Assembly: GCA_947497495.1 (NCBI GenBank)
Contig: CANMGT010000002.1
Coordinates: 124,001-188,000, forward strand
DNA: 64,000 bases
Reading direction: 5' to 3'
Source of the DNA: an uncultured Lentibacter sp.
GTDB taxonomy: Bacteria; Pseudomonadota; Alphaproteobacteria; Rhodobacterales; Rhodobacteraceae
In this document: positions 39,721 to 48,098 of the stretch, piece by piece
Layout: every line of letters begins with the position of its first letter
Position numbering within the stretch: the first letter of the stretch is position 1
Program-made: the position numbers and the translations under genes
The notes under the pieces: model-generated
Seen by the model: the letters and a program-made list of their open reading frames with translations, nothing else
Databases searched by the model: none
What the model was told of the DNA's origin: nothing

Positions 39721-40956
39721 TTAAGCCTTCGATGGAGTGCTGCGAAAAGCCAAAGCAACGGCTGGTGCTGAAGCGGAGAATAGGATGAGAGCCGTGAGTG
39801 TGACGTAGCCTGCGGCAACATGGGTAAGGCCATAGGGCGCCAACGCCGCGACATTTACGAGAAGGGCAATCGTGAGCGCGATGGTGACTTTAAGTTCAAT
39901 GTCAGGGCGATTATTGGCGCGATACCAACCCGCAGCCGAGGCCCAAAGCGTTGAGGGGATTGCCACGATGCAAAGGATCGAAACGACAGTGCTGATGTCT
40001 TCCCAGCCATTTCCAAACAGGACAGGCACATAGAGTGGCGCGAGTGCTGCCTGCAAAACGACAACGGGCGCAACCATGAGCATCGGAAGAGTTATGCTCT
40101 GCCGCAGGGCAAGCGCCTTGTCTTGTGCTTTGCAAAGATGGGGGAACACGATGGTTGAAAGCGCGACAGACACCGAGTTCGCAATGCTCAGACCTGCATT
40201 GAAGGCCATAAAGTAGAGGCCCAAAACCTCCGGTCCCATAAAGGCGCCGACGATGACTTTGTCTGCTTGCAGTCGAATGGCTTTGACGATTTCAGTACCA
40301 AGCACCGATTTTCCAAAGTTCAAGAAGGGCTTGACCGGTGCAAAGCCTGCTATAGCGTTCGGCTTCCAGGGGTGGAGCCTACGTTGGGCGAGGAGCCAGA
40401 ACGGAGCGGTTAGAACGCGTGGCAAGACAAGCGCGAGCGGGTTGGCCCAGACGAGAGCCAAGCCAACGGCCATAAGGTTGGCCCCGACGATCTGCGTGCC
40501 CGAGATGGCCGCAGTTTGCTTGAACGCGCCGCGACGCATCGCTAGGGCAACCTGCACAAGCCCGCCAGGCATAAACAAGTATTCAACTGCGAGCAATAAA
40601 ATGAGAGCCGCCAGAACAGCACTTCCAACCGTCGCGTAAACAACGGCGGCCAAGAGCGCTTGCAAGACAAACAGCCCCAGACACCACGCCCAAAAAATCT
40701 TGTGCGCTGTGTTGCATGTTTGATCCAACTCTTGATTGCTCGCGGCAATAATGCGCTGACCAACACCGTTTTCGGTGAAGGACTTAACGATGTCGCTTGC
40801 AGCCATAGCGACCGCTGCGACACCGATCTCTTTTAGCTCAAGTGTGCGGGCGACAGCCACTACAACCAGAATCCTCGAGACCTTTGCAGCGACTTCAGAA
40901 GCGCCATAGGCCAGTAAGCCAGCCGTCATTGTTTTAAGTTGTGATGCAGGTTGCAT
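39721..40956 (-). CDS. Polysaccharide flippase, Wzx/MOP superfamily
   Basis: A 411-residue protein with about 12 hydrophobic segments, typical of lipid-linked oligosaccharide flippases in the inner membrane. MTAGLLAYGASEVAAKVSRI is the usual amphipathic start of the first helix, and VLGLYFMAFNAGLSIANSVS resembles the conserved internal segment LGxYxxA. It presumably moves the undecaprenyl-linked repeat unit outward. First gene of the minus-strand unit; its promoter lies in the 196-base gap shared with the export lipoprotein gene, which contains regulatory box 1. Confidence 0.9.
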   Translation of the reverse strand: MQPASQLKTMTAGLLAYGASEVAAKVSRILVVVAVARTLELKEIGVAAVAMAASDIVKSFTENGVGQRIIAASNQELDQTCNTAHKIFWAWCLGLFVLQALLAAVVYATVGSAVLAALILLLAVEYLFMPGGLVQVALAMRRGAFKQTAAISGTQIVGANLMAVGLALVWANPLALVLPRVLTAPFWLLAQRRLHPWKPNAIAGFAPVKPFLNFGKSVLGTEIVKAIRLQADKVIVGAFMGPEVLGLYFMAFNAGLSIANSVSVALSTIVFPHLCKAQDKALALRQSITLPMLMVAPVVVLQAALAPLYVPVLFGNGWEDISTVVSILCIVAIPSTLWASAAGWYRANNRPDIELKVTIALTIALLVNVAALAPYGLTHVAAGYVTLTALILFSASAPAVALAFRSTPSKA

Positions 40957-41053
40957 GATGAGATCCGATGGTTGAACGCCCTTTTTCTAACGCGGATAAA
41001 CTGGCTGAGTCTCGGACGCAGCTGGACAAAAAACAGAGAGGTGGGATGGGCCT

Positions 41054-41071
41054 CCTATCCGTCAGGATAGG
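41054..41071. promoter_or_regulatory. Regulatory box 1, CCTATCC-N4-GGATAGG
   Basis: A perfect 7-4-7 inverted repeat (spacer GTCA) between the divergent flippase and export lipoprotein genes, 81 bases before the ATG at 41153 and 97 before the flippase ATG at 40956. A second perfect inverted repeat, GCCCATT-N7-AATGGGC, follows at 41086-41106. Confidence 0.65.
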
Positions 41072-41152
41072 TCATTTGTTCCAAAGCCCATTCGGCAGAA
41101 ATGGGCATATTTGTTAAATCTTGCGGCATCAAAAAGATATCGTGAGTACAAA

Positions 41153-42349
41153 ATGTATAAATCTGCCAAAAGGGCATCTGCCTTTATTGCCGTTATGAGC
41201 CTAGGCAATTGTGCCAGCTTTGAAGCCCCAAAAAACATTGAACCCATCGCGACGGGCAAAGGCTATCAAGCCCAATACCGGGCGCCGACACGCCGAAGCG
41301 CTGAAGCGTCGTTTTTGCAGTCTGCAACAATGAATGCAGAGACATGCCTTCCCTTGCGAGGAGGCAGTGGCGGCAAAGGCGCTGGCTCGCTTGGAGGGGA
41401 GCGCCTGACGCGCAATGACCTTGTCGAGATTTTTGTCAGCGGTGGCGACGACACATTTGGCGGCTCATATGTTGTTTCGCGCGATGGCACACTCAAGCTT
41501 CCGTTTCTTCAGCCTATTCAAGCTCAAGGACGGCTTTCATCAGACATTGAGAAAGACATCTCGGCAGCTCTGCTTTCGGGAGGCTTCTTTGTGGAAAGCC
41601 CCCGCGTTTCTGTTCGTGTCAAAGACTTTGCCTCTGTGACAGTCGGCGTCTCGGGCGCTGTTTTTGAACCACATGCCGTCGAGATCGGATCAGTTTCTGG
41701 AGATCGTCTTGATGGCCGCAGACAAGATGCGCTCGGCGCTTCATCTGAAGGGCGCAACCTATCCGCAGCCCTCAGAGCCGCAGGGGGTATCCGACCGGAT
41801 GCAGATATCTCAGCTATAGAACTGCGGCGTGCAGACAAACTCTACAAGCTCGATATGCGCGGAGTATTTGAAGGCGAGAACAATGTAGATATCATGCTCT
41901 TGTCGGGCGATGAGGTGCTTGTTCCAAGTCGGCAATGCTTTCAGGATGACTTGATGCGCCCAAGCCCGATTAGCCCCCCGGGGATATCGCTATTTGTATC
42001 TAACCTGACGCAACCAGCGACAGGCAATGCCCCTTCGGCAAACGGGCGCGAAACACGCCAAGTCCCATATGGAACGCGCTATCTTCAGGCTGCGATCAAC
42101 ATAAACTGTGTGGGTGGGGCCAAGACAACAAGCGCAAACCGCTCGGCTGTATTGTTCTCCCGTAATCCGGAAACGAAAGTTTCGGTGGTGATTGAGCGCA
42201 ACATAGAGAAGTTGCTGCGACGCCCTGAACGCGATGACTTTGACCCTTATTTGCTGCCAGGCGACGCTATCGCTTGCTATGACAGTTCTGTTACAAATGT
42301 CACGGAAGTTGGGCGTGTGCTCGGGGTGCTCAGTTTAGGAGCGCTTTAG
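41153..42349 (+). CDS. Polysaccharide export outer-membrane lipoprotein (Wza/OPX family)
   Basis: A 398-residue exported protein: signal peptide with lipobox SLGNC (Cys20), then the poly-export domain (RLTRNDLVEIFVSGGDDTFG, YVVSRDGTLKLPFL) and SLBB-like repeats (VTVGVSGAVFEPHAVEIGS; DVLMLLSGDEVLVPSRQ-like end). OPX proteins form the outer-membrane channel for the polymer. The ATG at 41153 is chosen because it gives an intact lipoprotein signal. It is convergent with the histidine kinase gene, with only 7 bases between stops. Confidence 0.88.
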   Translation: MYKSAKRASAFIAVMSLGNCASFEAPKNIEPIATGKGYQAQYRAPTRRSAEASFLQSATMNAETCLPLRGGSGGKGAGSLGGERLTRNDLVEIFVSGGDDTFGGSYVVSRDGTLKLPFLQPIQAQGRLSSDIEKDISAALLSGGFFVESPRVSVRVKDFASVTVGVSGAVFEPHAVEIGSVSGDRLDGRRQDALGASSEGRNLSAALRAAGGIRPDADISAIELRRADKLYKLDMRGVFEGENNVDIMLLSGDEVLVPSRQCFQDDLMRPSPISPPGISLFVSNLTQPATGNAPSANGRETRQVPYGTRYLQAAININCVGGAKTTSANRSAVLFSRNPETKVSVVIERNIEKLLRRPERDDFDPYLLPGDAIACYDSSVTNVTEVGRVLGVLSLGAL

Positions 42350-42356
42350 TTCTCGC

Positions 42357-44882
42357 TTAGGTGCGTTCTCGAAACGCGCCGAGCGTCCTCTGCCACAACA
42401 GGGGAAGCTTGCCTGACAGCTTTTCAACCTCGGCAAGTTCTTTCGCTTTGGCCGCCGTTTCTAGAGAGTTGAGAAGGGTGGCAAAACCGTTCGCGCCTAA
42501 CGTGGCAGCACTGCCAGCAACCTTGTGGACGGAGGCTGCGACCTCGTCCAGTTCAGGTGAAGAAACATTCTGGATGTCGTCGATCAGGTCGGCGACTTCT
42601 GCACTCAAACGCTCGATGAGTTTAGCGTGTTGCTCTGGCCCGATTATTTCGCGCAGTTCAGTGAAATGCTTTTCAGACAACAGGTGATTGGCTGCATTTC
42701 TTTGGACGCCCCAAACGTTTGACACATGGTTGAGCGCTTCTTCTGTCAAAGGTTTGGTGATTACATCGTTCATGCCATCAGCCAGGAACATCTCTTGTTC
42801 GTTCACCAGAACATTCGCAGTCAACGCAACGATTGAAGAATCCTTGGAGGCGCCACCACCGGCACGAATGGCCCTCGTAGCTTCACGCCCATCCATGACT
42901 GGCATGCTGATATCCATCAGGATGAGATCAAATCTATGCGCGTTCGCAAGCTCGGCGCCGACCTTGCCGTTGACGGCCTCAGTCACCGTGTGACCAAACT
43001 TGACCAGCATTTCTGTGGCTACAAACCGGTTAATTTCGTTGTCCTCGACGAGCAATATATCCAATGGCTTTTCAGCAGGAGCAATTGGCGCGGACGGCAG
43101 GCCTTCTATTGGCTCTTTAACAACGCTGACTGGCACGGTTACTTTAAATATGCTGCCGACATCAGGGGTGCTTTCAACCGAAACATGCCCTTCGAGCACC
43201 GTTGCGAAGCGCTGTGCAATACCAAGCCCGAGGCCTGTTCCTCCGGCTTCGCGGTTGTAGGCCGAATTGCCTGTCACAAAGTCTTCGAAAATTGTTTCTA
43301 TCTGATCAGGATGAATCCCGATGCCTGAATCGCGCACTGTAATCTCGAGTTCTCCGGCGCGGCTATCTGCCTGAACAAGACCAACCCCAACACTTACCCG
43401 GCCATTTTGAGTAAACTTGATGGCGTTGCCGATCAGGTTCACCACGATATGCTGAAGCTTGCGATAGTCGGTGTTGATCCACCCAACAGGTTCACTCACC
43501 CAACCCCATTCAAGCATTGTACCCTGTTGCATTGCGGCCCCGCTGAGGCTGTTCACAATTTCTTCCAGCAAAGCGCTCACATCAACCGGAGCAAGGCGGA
43601 TCTGCAACTTTCCCGACTCATAAGACAACACATCAAGAACATCGGAAATATGGTTCATCAGCAAGCTGCCCGAAGCCTCCATATTCTCGATATACTTGGT
43701 TTGTTTTGCGTTCAGTTTCGTTGACTTGATCAGTGTCAGGTTACCCAGCAAACCGTTGAGGGGCGTGCGAATTTCGTGGCTCATCGTTGCCAGAAAACTC
43801 GCTTTCGCCTTTTCGCCAGCAAGCGCGCGATCACGGGCTTCTATGAGCTCTTTATCTGCATTCACTTTCTCCGAGATGTCTCGCAAGAAAGCGATGAAAA
43901 TTTCACCGTCGCGAGTGCTGGCTGATTGTATAGCCAGCTCAACTGGGAAAATGGTGCCGTCCGCATGCTGCCCCTCAAGTTGAACACGCCCTTTGCCGAC
44001 GACGCGTTTTTCGCCATGCTCTCGCATCCGTTGCATACCCTGATCGTGAGCATCTTTGAACTTCTGTGGGACAATCAACTCTCCAAGCTCTTTGCCTATG
44101 GCATAGTCCCGAGTGTATCCGAAAATGCTCTCGGCGGCAGTGTTGTAGTCAAGCACTTTCCCAGTTGAATCGCTCACGATCACAGCGTCAAGAGACGTAC
44201 TTGTGATGATCTGCATGCGTTCGTTTGCACGGTTTAGTTTGGCAATGCCCTTTGCGTTTCTTTGGGCGAGAACTCCGAGGTATATGGCAAGCGCGATGAG
44301 TGCGATTGCGAGCACTGTTGCCGAAATCGCCATTTGGCCAAGTGTAGTCGACAGGGTTTCCCTGCGCCTGTCAGACTCAGTTGCAAAGTGCATTAAGCCT
44401 GAGTTTGCCAAACTTCGTACAAACGGGCGCACCGCATTTGCTTCGGCAACTATATTTGGTAGTGATGCCACAAGTTGAGTCTCTTGCCCATCGATAGCCG
44501 GCAAAATGGCTTCCAAGAATGCCTGCGATTTCTCGAGATTTGAAGCAAACCCCGCGTCACGCCTTAGTTCGCCATATATCTGTGACTGGCTCAGCGTTTT
44601 GATGCGGCTGTAGAAAATGTCATACTTCCGGCGCAACGCATCGAGGTCGGGCGACAGCTGGTTGGAAGCGATCGACAATTCGATATCAAATTCCAGAAAT
44701 TCAACTTCAGCCTGTGTCAGAGACCACTGCACATTGTCGGAATCCGCAGAATTCAGAAGCTTCAGATCCCGCGTGATGTTCATCGCCAAGATCGAAACGG
44801 CAACAGTGGCGATCGAAACCAATAGTAAGAGAGACAGCAGCCTCAAATAATACTTTGATTTGGTTTGTCTCGTGCTGGCCAT
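42357..44882 (-). CDS. Hybrid sensor histidine kinase (PAS-HisKA-HATPase-REC-Hpt)
   Basis: An 841-residue inner-membrane sensor. Membrane segments at ~12-34 and ~187-206 enclose a periplasmic helical sensor of ~150 residues. A PAS domain follows at ~222-340 (SLDAVIVSDSTGKVLDYN), then HisKA with phosphorylated His369 (MSHEIRTPLNGLLGN), the ATPase (N-box LIGNAIKFT, G1 DSGIGI, G2 GGTGLGLGI), a receiver with Asp657 (ILMDISMPVMDG) and an Hpt domain with His786 (SVHKVAGSAATLG). Such a four-step relay needs an external response regulator; the island's LuxR-type regulator at 48099 is the only candidate here. It is 28 bases downstream of the gene at 44911 and probably co-transcribed. Confidence 0.93.
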   Translation of the reverse strand: MASTRQTKSKYYLRLLSLLLLVSIATVAVSILAMNITRDLKLLNSADSDNVQWSLTQAEVEFLEFDIELSIASNQLSPDLDALRRKYDIFYSRIKTLSQSQIYGELRRDAGFASNLEKSQAFLEAILPAIDGQETQLVASLPNIVAEANAVRPFVRSLANSGLMHFATESDRRRETLSTTLGQMAISATVLAIALIALAIYLGVLAQRNAKGIAKLNRANERMQIITSTSLDAVIVSDSTGKVLDYNTAAESIFGYTRDYAIGKELGELIVPQKFKDAHDQGMQRMREHGEKRVVGKGRVQLEGQHADGTIFPVELAIQSASTRDGEIFIAFLRDISEKVNADKELIEARDRALAGEKAKASFLATMSHEIRTPLNGLLGNLTLIKSTKLNAKQTKYIENMEASGSLLMNHISDVLDVLSYESGKLQIRLAPVDVSALLEEIVNSLSGAAMQQGTMLEWGWVSEPVGWINTDYRKLQHIVVNLIGNAIKFTQNGRVSVGVGLVQADSRAGELEITVRDSGIGIHPDQIETIFEDFVTGNSAYNREAGGTGLGLGIAQRFATVLEGHVSVESTPDVGSIFKVTVPVSVVKEPIEGLPSAPIAPAEKPLDILLVEDNEINRFVATEMLVKFGHTVTEAVNGKVGAELANAHRFDLILMDISMPVMDGREATRAIRAGGGASKDSSIVALTANVLVNEQEMFLADGMNDVITKPLTEEALNHVSNVWGVQRNAANHLLSEKHFTELREIIGPEQHAKLIERLSAEVADLIDDIQNVSSPELDEVAASVHKVAGSAATLGANGFATLLNSLETAAKAKELAEVEKLSGKLPLLWQRTLGAFRERT

Positions 44883-44910
44883 GAAACACCACCCTTTTTT
44901 GCATCCGAGC

Positions 44911-45420
44911 TTAATGGGTTATTTCTATTTTTGCGAGTTGCCAAATGCTTTGTGAGTAGGTGACTTCTGTTCTGAACTGCGCGCTCGAGTCATAAGGGAA
45001 AATAACCCAAAGAGGGCCTTTGTCCCTTACCGACATGAACTGGCCATTCCGTTTGTAAGCAAGGATAGGCCCACCGGAAACTGCGTCAGCCACTGGTATC
45101 TCGACGGCATAATCGTTCAGAGCGATCGCCTTGATGACACCTTCTGTCACGCCAAGTGTCTTTAAAAGCGTTGCGAGCTCGACACCTTCAAAAGTTTGAA
45201 GTCCTTCTGTCCATATCGTTGTCGTTTTAATTGTGGTGCTGCCCAACTCGGCGAGATCGCTCAAGTCATACGCCATTTTTCTGCCCTCGGCGCCTGGCGC
45301 AGCAATCTCTCCGGTTACGGTGAGAATAATTTCGCTCTTTGTGTTTGACGCGACATCAGCCAAAATTGCCGCTGGCAGTGAGAATGCGAGAAAGCAAAAC
45401 AATGTGAACTTGGTCATCAT
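44911..45420 (-). CDS. Periplasmic molybdopterin-oxidoreductase-fold protein without Cys ligand
   Basis: A 169-residue exported protein with a cleavable signal (MMTKFTLFCFLAFSLPAAI). The mature part resembles the SUOX/molybdopterin-binding fold (LTVTGEIAAPGAEGRKMAYD, FEGVELATLLKTLGVTEGVI, LAYKRNGQFMSVRDKGPLWV, IFPYDSSAQFRTEVTYSQSI). The only cysteine is in the signal, so the molybdenum-ligating cysteine of true oxidoreductases is absent. A ligand-binding or sensory role beside the kinase is therefore more likely than catalysis. AAGGAG lies upstream, and regulatory box 2 is 74 bases before the start. Confidence 0.75.
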   Translation of the reverse strand: MMTKFTLFCFLAFSLPAAILADVASNTKSEIILTVTGEIAAPGAEGRKMAYDLSDLAELGSTTIKTTTIWTEGLQTFEGVELATLLKTLGVTEGVIKAIALNDYAVEIPVADAVSGGPILAYKRNGQFMSVRDKGPLWVIFPYDSSAQFRTEVTYSQSIWQLAKIEITH

Positions 45421-45493
45421 GGGGCGTAACTCCTTATAGAAGCTGAACCATAAGGTGGTTGCACCTAACCGGCACGTTCTATTCGGGATAGCT

Positions 45494-45519
45494 GCGACCT
45501 ATCCTTTCGGATAGGTCGC
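45494..45519. promoter_or_regulatory. Regulatory box 2, extended CCTATCC-N4-GGATAGG
   Basis: A perfect 11-bp inverted repeat, GCGACCTATCC-TTTC-GGATAGGTCGC, containing the 7-4-7 core at 45498-45515. It lies between the galU stop (45527) and the start of the molybdopterin-fold gene (45420). As RNA from the minus strand it would fold into a stem with a GAAA loop, so it could also end galU transcription, but no T-run follows. Confidence 0.65.
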
Positions 45520-45526
45520 GTTTTGC

Positions 45527-46414
45527 TTAGGCTGCCAGCGCTCTGCTTTGAAGGCGTTCCGCCAAGAAATCAGACAGATCGCCAGACAAGGCGTTTCGCT
45601 CAAGTGCGAAGGCGACTGTGGCTTGAACGAAGCCTTGCACAGAGCCGCAATCGAAACGCTCTCCTTCAAATCGAAAGCCGGTTACTGGCGTGGTCGGGAT
45701 GTCTGCATTGATGGCATCCGTAAGCTGAAGCTCACCTCCAGCTCCTGGGCCGAGGTTACCGAGTTGCTCGAAAATTGACGGTTCCAGTAAATAGCGACCG
45801 ATAATCGCGTCATTTGACGGTGCTTTATCGGCGGCAGGTTTCTCGACAAGCCGACGTGCACGTAGCGAGCGCCCGTATGCAGCAATCGGATCAATCACCC
45901 CGTAAGCCGACACTTGTCGCGGCGAAACCTCCATTGTCGCGACCATGTGGCCCCCTGTGTGTTTGTGCTCTGCTATCATTTGCCCAAGAGCGCCTCGGGG
46001 CGCTTTGATAACATCGTCGGGCAACAACACAGCAAATGGCTCATCGCCGACTAGATGACGGGCGAGGCCAACGGCATGACCTAGACCTCGTGGTGCGCTC
46101 TGGCGAACAAACGCTAGTCGACCTTCTGGAAGCTGTGTGCTTTCCAGTGCCTCCAAAGCACTGGTTTTCCCATTGTCCTGAAGACGCCTTTCAAGAGCAG
46201 ACGCGCTATCGAAATAGTCTTCCAGGGGGTTTTTACCAGCAGATGTTATGAAGATGAATTCCTCAATGCCTGCTTCACGCGCCTCGTCAACGGCATATTG
46301 AATAAGTGGGCGGTCAACCAAAGGAAGCATCTCTTTCGGGACAGATTTTGTCGCTGGGAGAAAGCGGGTTCCGAGACCTGCGACGGGGAAAACCGCTTTG
46401 CGGATATGTGTCAT
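45527..46414 (-). CDS. galU: UTP--glucose-1-phosphate uridylyltransferase
   Basis: Makes UDP-glucose, a sugar donor for polysaccharides. The 295-residue protein shows AVFPVAGLGTRFLPATKSVP (nucleotide loop) and KEMLPLVDRPLIQYAVDEA, EFIFITSAGK, FAVLLPDDVI and the later KPAADKAPSN, all typical of bacterial GalU. It follows the sugar-transferase fusion gene by 22 bases on the minus strand. A core copy of galU probably exists elsewhere; this copy provides substrate together with the locus. Confidence 0.95.
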   Translation of the reverse strand: MTHIRKAVFPVAGLGTRFLPATKSVPKEMLPLVDRPLIQYAVDEAREAGIEEFIFITSAGKNPLEDYFDSASALERRLQDNGKTSALEALESTQLPEGRLAFVRQSAPRGLGHAVGLARHLVGDEPFAVLLPDDVIKAPRGALGQMIAEHKHTGGHMVATMEVSPRQVSAYGVIDPIAAYGRSLRARRLVEKPAADKAPSNDAIIGRYLLEPSIFEQLGNLGPGAGGELQLTDAINADIPTTPVTGFRFEGERFDCGSVQGFVQATVAFALERNALSGDLSDFLAERLQSRALAA

Positions 46415-46436
46415 GATAGGGCCTTTCTGATGAATA

Positions 46437-47852
46437 TTAGTATGCGCCGCGGCCTGAGGTGACCGCGCGGAATGTGAGGAAGATGAGAACGAAGTCGAGC
46501 AGGATCGTTCGCGACCGTGTGTAGGCGATGTCCATGTCGATCATCTTTTCAAAGCCGATGTCAGCACGGCCAGCAACTTGCCAAACCCCTGTGATGCCCG
46601 GTTTGACAGTCAAGCGATCAAGGGCGCGTGGCGGATAAGCGGCCACCTCGCTTGGCAAGGCAGGCCGCGGCCCGACAACCGACATTTCACCTCGGAGCAC
46701 ATTGATGATCTGCGGGAGTTCATCAATAGATGTGGCCCGCAAAAAACGGCCAAGGCGTGTGACACGTGAATCTGATTTACTCTTAAAACAAAGGCCCTCC
46801 CGCTCTGATGAAGCCGCTAGTGCGGCATGCTGCTTATGGGCGCCAACGTACATGGAGCGAAACTTGAGCATGTTAAACAGTGCCCCGTCTTTTCCGACAC
46901 GGCTTTGCACGTAAAAAACAGGCCCATTGCTGTCGAGTTTCTGCAAGATGGCTAAAACAATGAACAAGGGGGACAGAGTAAACAGTGCGCTGACAGAAAT
47001 TGTCAGATCAAGCGCACGGCGCAATATGTCAGCCCGATTTACGCCAACGTTTTCACGCCAGAAGGCATGTGCTAGAAACTTAGCATTCCCGATCAGATAC
47101 CGGTGCGCCATGCGGCGTGGCTCCATCAGCAAGCGCCATCCCCATTCCATACGTGCTTTGCGAATTATCTTGGGAGCGCGGGTAACATTGCCTGCGCAAA
47201 AATCGAAAAACGCGCCGACACCAAGCAGAAGGCCCGGGCTCAAACGGCTTTCGTTCTCGGCAAGCCAAACGTCCTGAAGCGGAACCCCGAGCGCCACCAG
47301 CAGGATATCGGCTTCGCTTTCATTGATATTTGAAATGACGCCTGAAGTGTCGGCCATATCGGCAAAGCCATTGGCCGCACCAGCAATACGCAGGCCGGGG
47401 ATGTCACGCATCAAACGCGCGGCGGCGGCATCGGCTGTTCCAGCCGAGCCACCGAGCAAGAAGACTGACATCGAACGACGGGCAGCTTCTTTCAGAAGGT
47501 CTGGGATGAAGTCCGTCCCGTTCAGGTTTTGCTCAAGTGTTTCACCGCTCATCTTGGCTGCCAATTCAACGCCAATGCCGTCAGGCAAACGAAAGTCGGC
47601 GCTCGCGACAGCGGCTGCATAAGCACGGTCTTTGCGAGCGGTGTTGCAACAATGGGCATTTATAAAGCAGGCGCGCGAGCGTGCAGGCGATAGCAAGGCA
47701 TCAACAGCAACTTGCGTGCTCGCATCAATCAACGTCATACCCAAGGAAGGGATGAAATTGTGCAGAGTTGGCGCTTGTTTTGCCTTCTGGAAGTTAAAGG
47801 TTGATATGGGCTTTGCAAACTGAAACTCAGCGTAGGGCGTTTGGTAGGTCAT
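46437..47852 (-). CDS. WecG/TagA glycosyltransferase fused to an undecaprenyl-phosphate sugar transferase
   Basis: A 471-residue bifunctional protein. Residues ~30-240 are a WecG/TagA/CpsF domain (FRLPDGIGVELAAKMSGETL, NGTDFIPDLL, GVPLQDVWLAEN, GVGAFFDFCAGNVTRAPKII). Residues ~260-471 are a WcaJ/WbaP-type priming domain (RRALDLTISVSALFTLSPLF membrane hairpin, LKFRSMYVGA, LGRFLRATSIDELPQIINVL, MSVVGPRPALPSE, VKPGITGVWQVAGR). The fusion would place the initiating sugar-phosphate transfer and the second sugar addition in one membrane-bound protein. It is divergent from the response regulator gene. Confidence 0.92.
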   Translation of the reverse strand: MTYQTPYAEFQFAKPISTFNFQKAKQAPTLHNFIPSLGMTLIDASTQVAVDALLSPARSRACFINAHCCNTARKDRAYAAAVASADFRLPDGIGVELAAKMSGETLEQNLNGTDFIPDLLKEAARRSMSVFLLGGSAGTADAAAARLMRDIPGLRIAGAANGFADMADTSGVISNINESEADILLVALGVPLQDVWLAENESRLSPGLLLGVGAFFDFCAGNVTRAPKIIRKARMEWGWRLLMEPRRMAHRYLIGNAKFLAHAFWRENVGVNRADILRRALDLTISVSALFTLSPLFIVLAILQKLDSNGPVFYVQSRVGKDGALFNMLKFRSMYVGAHKQHAALAASSEREGLCFKSKSDSRVTRLGRFLRATSIDELPQIINVLRGEMSVVGPRPALPSEVAAYPPRALDRLTVKPGITGVWQVAGRADIGFEKMIDMDIAYTRSRTILLDFVLIFLTFRAVTSGRGAY

Positions 47853-47996
47853 GTGTCTGGTCTTTCGTTAAAAACTGATTGACCTAAGACTGAAGTACAC
47901 CCGCAAGTCGCTCAACCGAGCGGACGGACAGTGCGTGGAAACAAGGGATGCCGACACTGCCCGTTTGAAAAAATGATTGTTTAAGATGCGTCAGCA

Positions 47997-48014
47997 CCTA
48001 TCCTATCGGGTAGA
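47997..48014. promoter_or_regulatory. Regulatory box 3, CCTATCC-N4-GGgTAGa
   Basis: The left half-site CCTATCC (47997-48003) is perfect; the right half GGGTAGA (48008-48014) has two changes. It lies in the 246-base gap between the divergent sugar-transferase fusion gene and the response regulator gene, 84 bases before the regulator ATG. A further partial half-site (ACCTATTC) starts at 48018. Confidence 0.55.
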
Positions 48015-48098
48015 GTAACCTATTCTAGATTGAACAAAACTTGCCGTGATTTTGTCACGATGTGCCAGTAAGTAGTCCTTAACCAAGGAGTTTAAAGA

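Noticed and set aside
41758..41764. CCTATCC inside the export lipoprotein gene
   Set aside because: Only a half-site within coding sequence; the expected right half at the 4-base spacing is absent.
48077..48093. Two TTAA strings before the response regulator gene as a CtrA site
   Set aside because: Spacing is 9 bases instead of 7, and the segment is taken up by the ribosome-binding site.
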